This document shows, in pieces, positions 5,638 to 6,232 of a stretch of DNA of 6,232 nt. This DNA comes from Pseudomonadota bacterium. GTDB taxonomy: Bacteria; Pseudomonadota; Alphaproteobacteria; Rhizobiales; Rhizobiaceae. The first letter of the stretch is position 1. Each line of letters begins with the position of its first letter. The stretch spans positions 1 to 6,232 of the forward strand of contig JAEYXI010000574.1 in the NCBI GenBank assembly GCA_023428515.1, given 5' to 3'. The translations under genes were made by a program, and so were the position numbers. Below the pieces are notes generated by a model. That model was given only the letters and a program-made list of their open reading frames with translations, searched no databases and had not been told where the DNA came from.

Positions 5638-5664
5638 ATCAGTGGTTAGAATTTGCAACTGGTT
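5616..5664. repeat. Operator-like repeats in the hydrolase/HxlR divergent promoter
   Basis: TTCTAAC (5616-5622) and GTTAGAA (5645-5651) form a perfect 7-bp inverted repeat, about 29 bp centre to centre, roughly three helical turns. It brackets both -10 elements. In addition AACTGGTT occurs twice in direct orientation (5620-5627 and 5657-5664), with a related CAGTGGTT at 5640-5647. HxlR-type dimers commonly bind such sites beside their own promoter, so this is the likely site for autoregulation and control of the hydrolase. Confidence 0.5.
5633..5638 (-). promoter_or_regulatory. -10 element of the hydrolase gene
   Basis: The minus strand reads TATAAT exactly at 5638-5633, overlapping the -10 of the opposite promoter. 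Transcription would start near 5626, about 34 bases before the hydrolase ATG. No good -35 is found at 16-18 bp (TTGCAA at 5658-5653 is only 14 bp away), which suggests a promoter that may need an activator. Confidence 0.5.
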
Positions 5665-5675
5665 TTTGCGCAGCT

Positions 5676-6212
5676 ATGAAAAAATCCGACGATGCCCATC
5701 GATCCGGCTGTCCGATCAACCTCTCGGTGGAGGTTTTTGGTGACAAATGGTCTCTTGTCATCCTCCGCGACATGATCTTCGGCGGCCGTCGGCACTTCCG
5801 GGAGCTTCTCCTGAACTCGCAGGAAGGCATCGCGTCGAACATGCTGGCTGACAGGCTTAAATCGCTGGTGGAACTCGGCCTGCTCACCAAGGCAGACGAC
5901 CCGACCCATAAGCAGAAGGCCGTCTACAGCCTCACCGAAATGTCGATCGCGCTGGTCCCGATCATGGCGCATCTGGGCGCCTGGGGCCGCAAGTGGCTGC
6001 CTGCGAGTGAAGCTTTGTCGATCCGGGCCGAACTCATGGAAGAGGGCGGCCCGGAATTGTGGGAAAAGTTCATGGCCGAGCTGCGCGAGGAGCACCTCGA
6101 CCATCCGACCGGCTCGCTCGACCCCTTCCGCCCCGGCTCTGTCCGCGCCGGCTTGCGGGCAGCTTATGAGGAAGTGGCGGGCAAACAGGCGGCCCAGGCC
6201 GAAGCCCAATGA
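5676..6212 (+). CDS. HxlR-family winged-helix transcriptional regulator
   Basis: This is a 178-residue cytoplasmic DNA-binding protein. The HxlR domain covers about residues 10-107: CPINLSVEVFGDKWSLVILRDMIFG (12-36) with the family GDKW core, HFREL (40-44), the recognition-helix region GIASNMLADRLKSLVELGLL (51-70), a wing (about 74-86, ending VYSLTE) and a C-terminal dimerisation helix with LGAWGRKW (100-107). Cys12, the only cysteine, is at the N-terminal position used for thiol or quinone sensing in some relatives such as YodB, so redox control is possible. Residues 108-178 form a helical, charged extension beyond the roughly 110-residue core; similar tails occur in longer HxlR proteins and their role is unclear. 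There is no clear Shine-Dalgarno before the ATG. The gene is divergent from the alpha/beta hydrolase gene across 83 bp with overlapping promoters and repeats. Confidence 0.93.
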   Translation: MKKSDDAHRSGCPINLSVEVFGDKWSLVILRDMIFGGRRHFRELLLNSQEGIASNMLADRLKSLVELGLLTKADDPTHKQKAVYSLTEMSIALVPIMAHLGAWGRKWLPASEALSIRAELMEEGGPELWEKFMAELREEHLDHPTGSLDPFRPGSVRAGLRAAYEEVAGKQAAQAEAQ

Positions 6213-6232
6213 TCGGTCAGGAGAGCCCGCGC

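Noticed and set aside
5593..5658. N-terminal extension of the hydrolase from 5658
   Set aside because: It would translate through the divergent promoter and add 22 residues before the first strand; the ATG at 5592 has a strong ribosome-binding site.

Overview
The window reads as a housekeeping stretch of a GC-rich alphaproteobacterial chromosome. It is most likely from the Rhizobiales, close to Mesorhizobium/Phyllobacteriaceae. This assignment rests on remembered resemblance of the TypA protein and of the NAD-glutamate dehydrogenase N-terminus, plus strong G/C bias at third codon positions; no search was run. I see no insertion sequence, integrase, tRNA, rRNA, CRISPR array or phage gene.

Layout. 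From 4444 down to 1, five genes run in one direction on the minus strand: typA/bipA (translational GTPase, 4444-2618), a 119-residue conserved protein of unknown function (2555-2196), a ten-helix EamA/DMT permease (2066-1155), a LysE/RhtB-type exporter (1081-467), and the first 96 codons of a large NAD-specific glutamate dehydrogenase (290 to the window edge). A strong intrinsic terminator follows typA. It ends directly against the start codon of the 119-residue gene, so that gene's Shine-Dalgarno lies inside the terminator hairpin. From 4634 rightwards, a small predicted exported protein (4634-4918, plus) meets an alpha/beta hydrolase (5592-4915, minus) tail to tail with overlapping stop codons. 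The hydrolase is divergent from an HxlR-type regulator (5676-6212, plus). Their 83-bp shared intergenic region carries back-to-back -10 elements and repeats that look like an operator.

How the genes may work together. The HxlR/hydrolase pair looks like a classic self-contained regulator-plus-target unit. The two exporters lie between the 119-residue gene and the glutamate dehydrogenase. A link to amino-acid overflow is possible but speculative, because exporter substrates cannot be read from sequence.

Most notable points: (1) TypA carries two substitutions in its GTP-binding P-loop (expected AHVDHGKT, observed AHVVHGKP) in an otherwise intact 608-residue protein; (2) the typA terminator doubles as the ribosome-binding region of the next gene; (3) a long imperfect hairpin covers the probable GTG start of the DMT permease. 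I found no convincing new multi-gene system; the interest is in these local anomalies.
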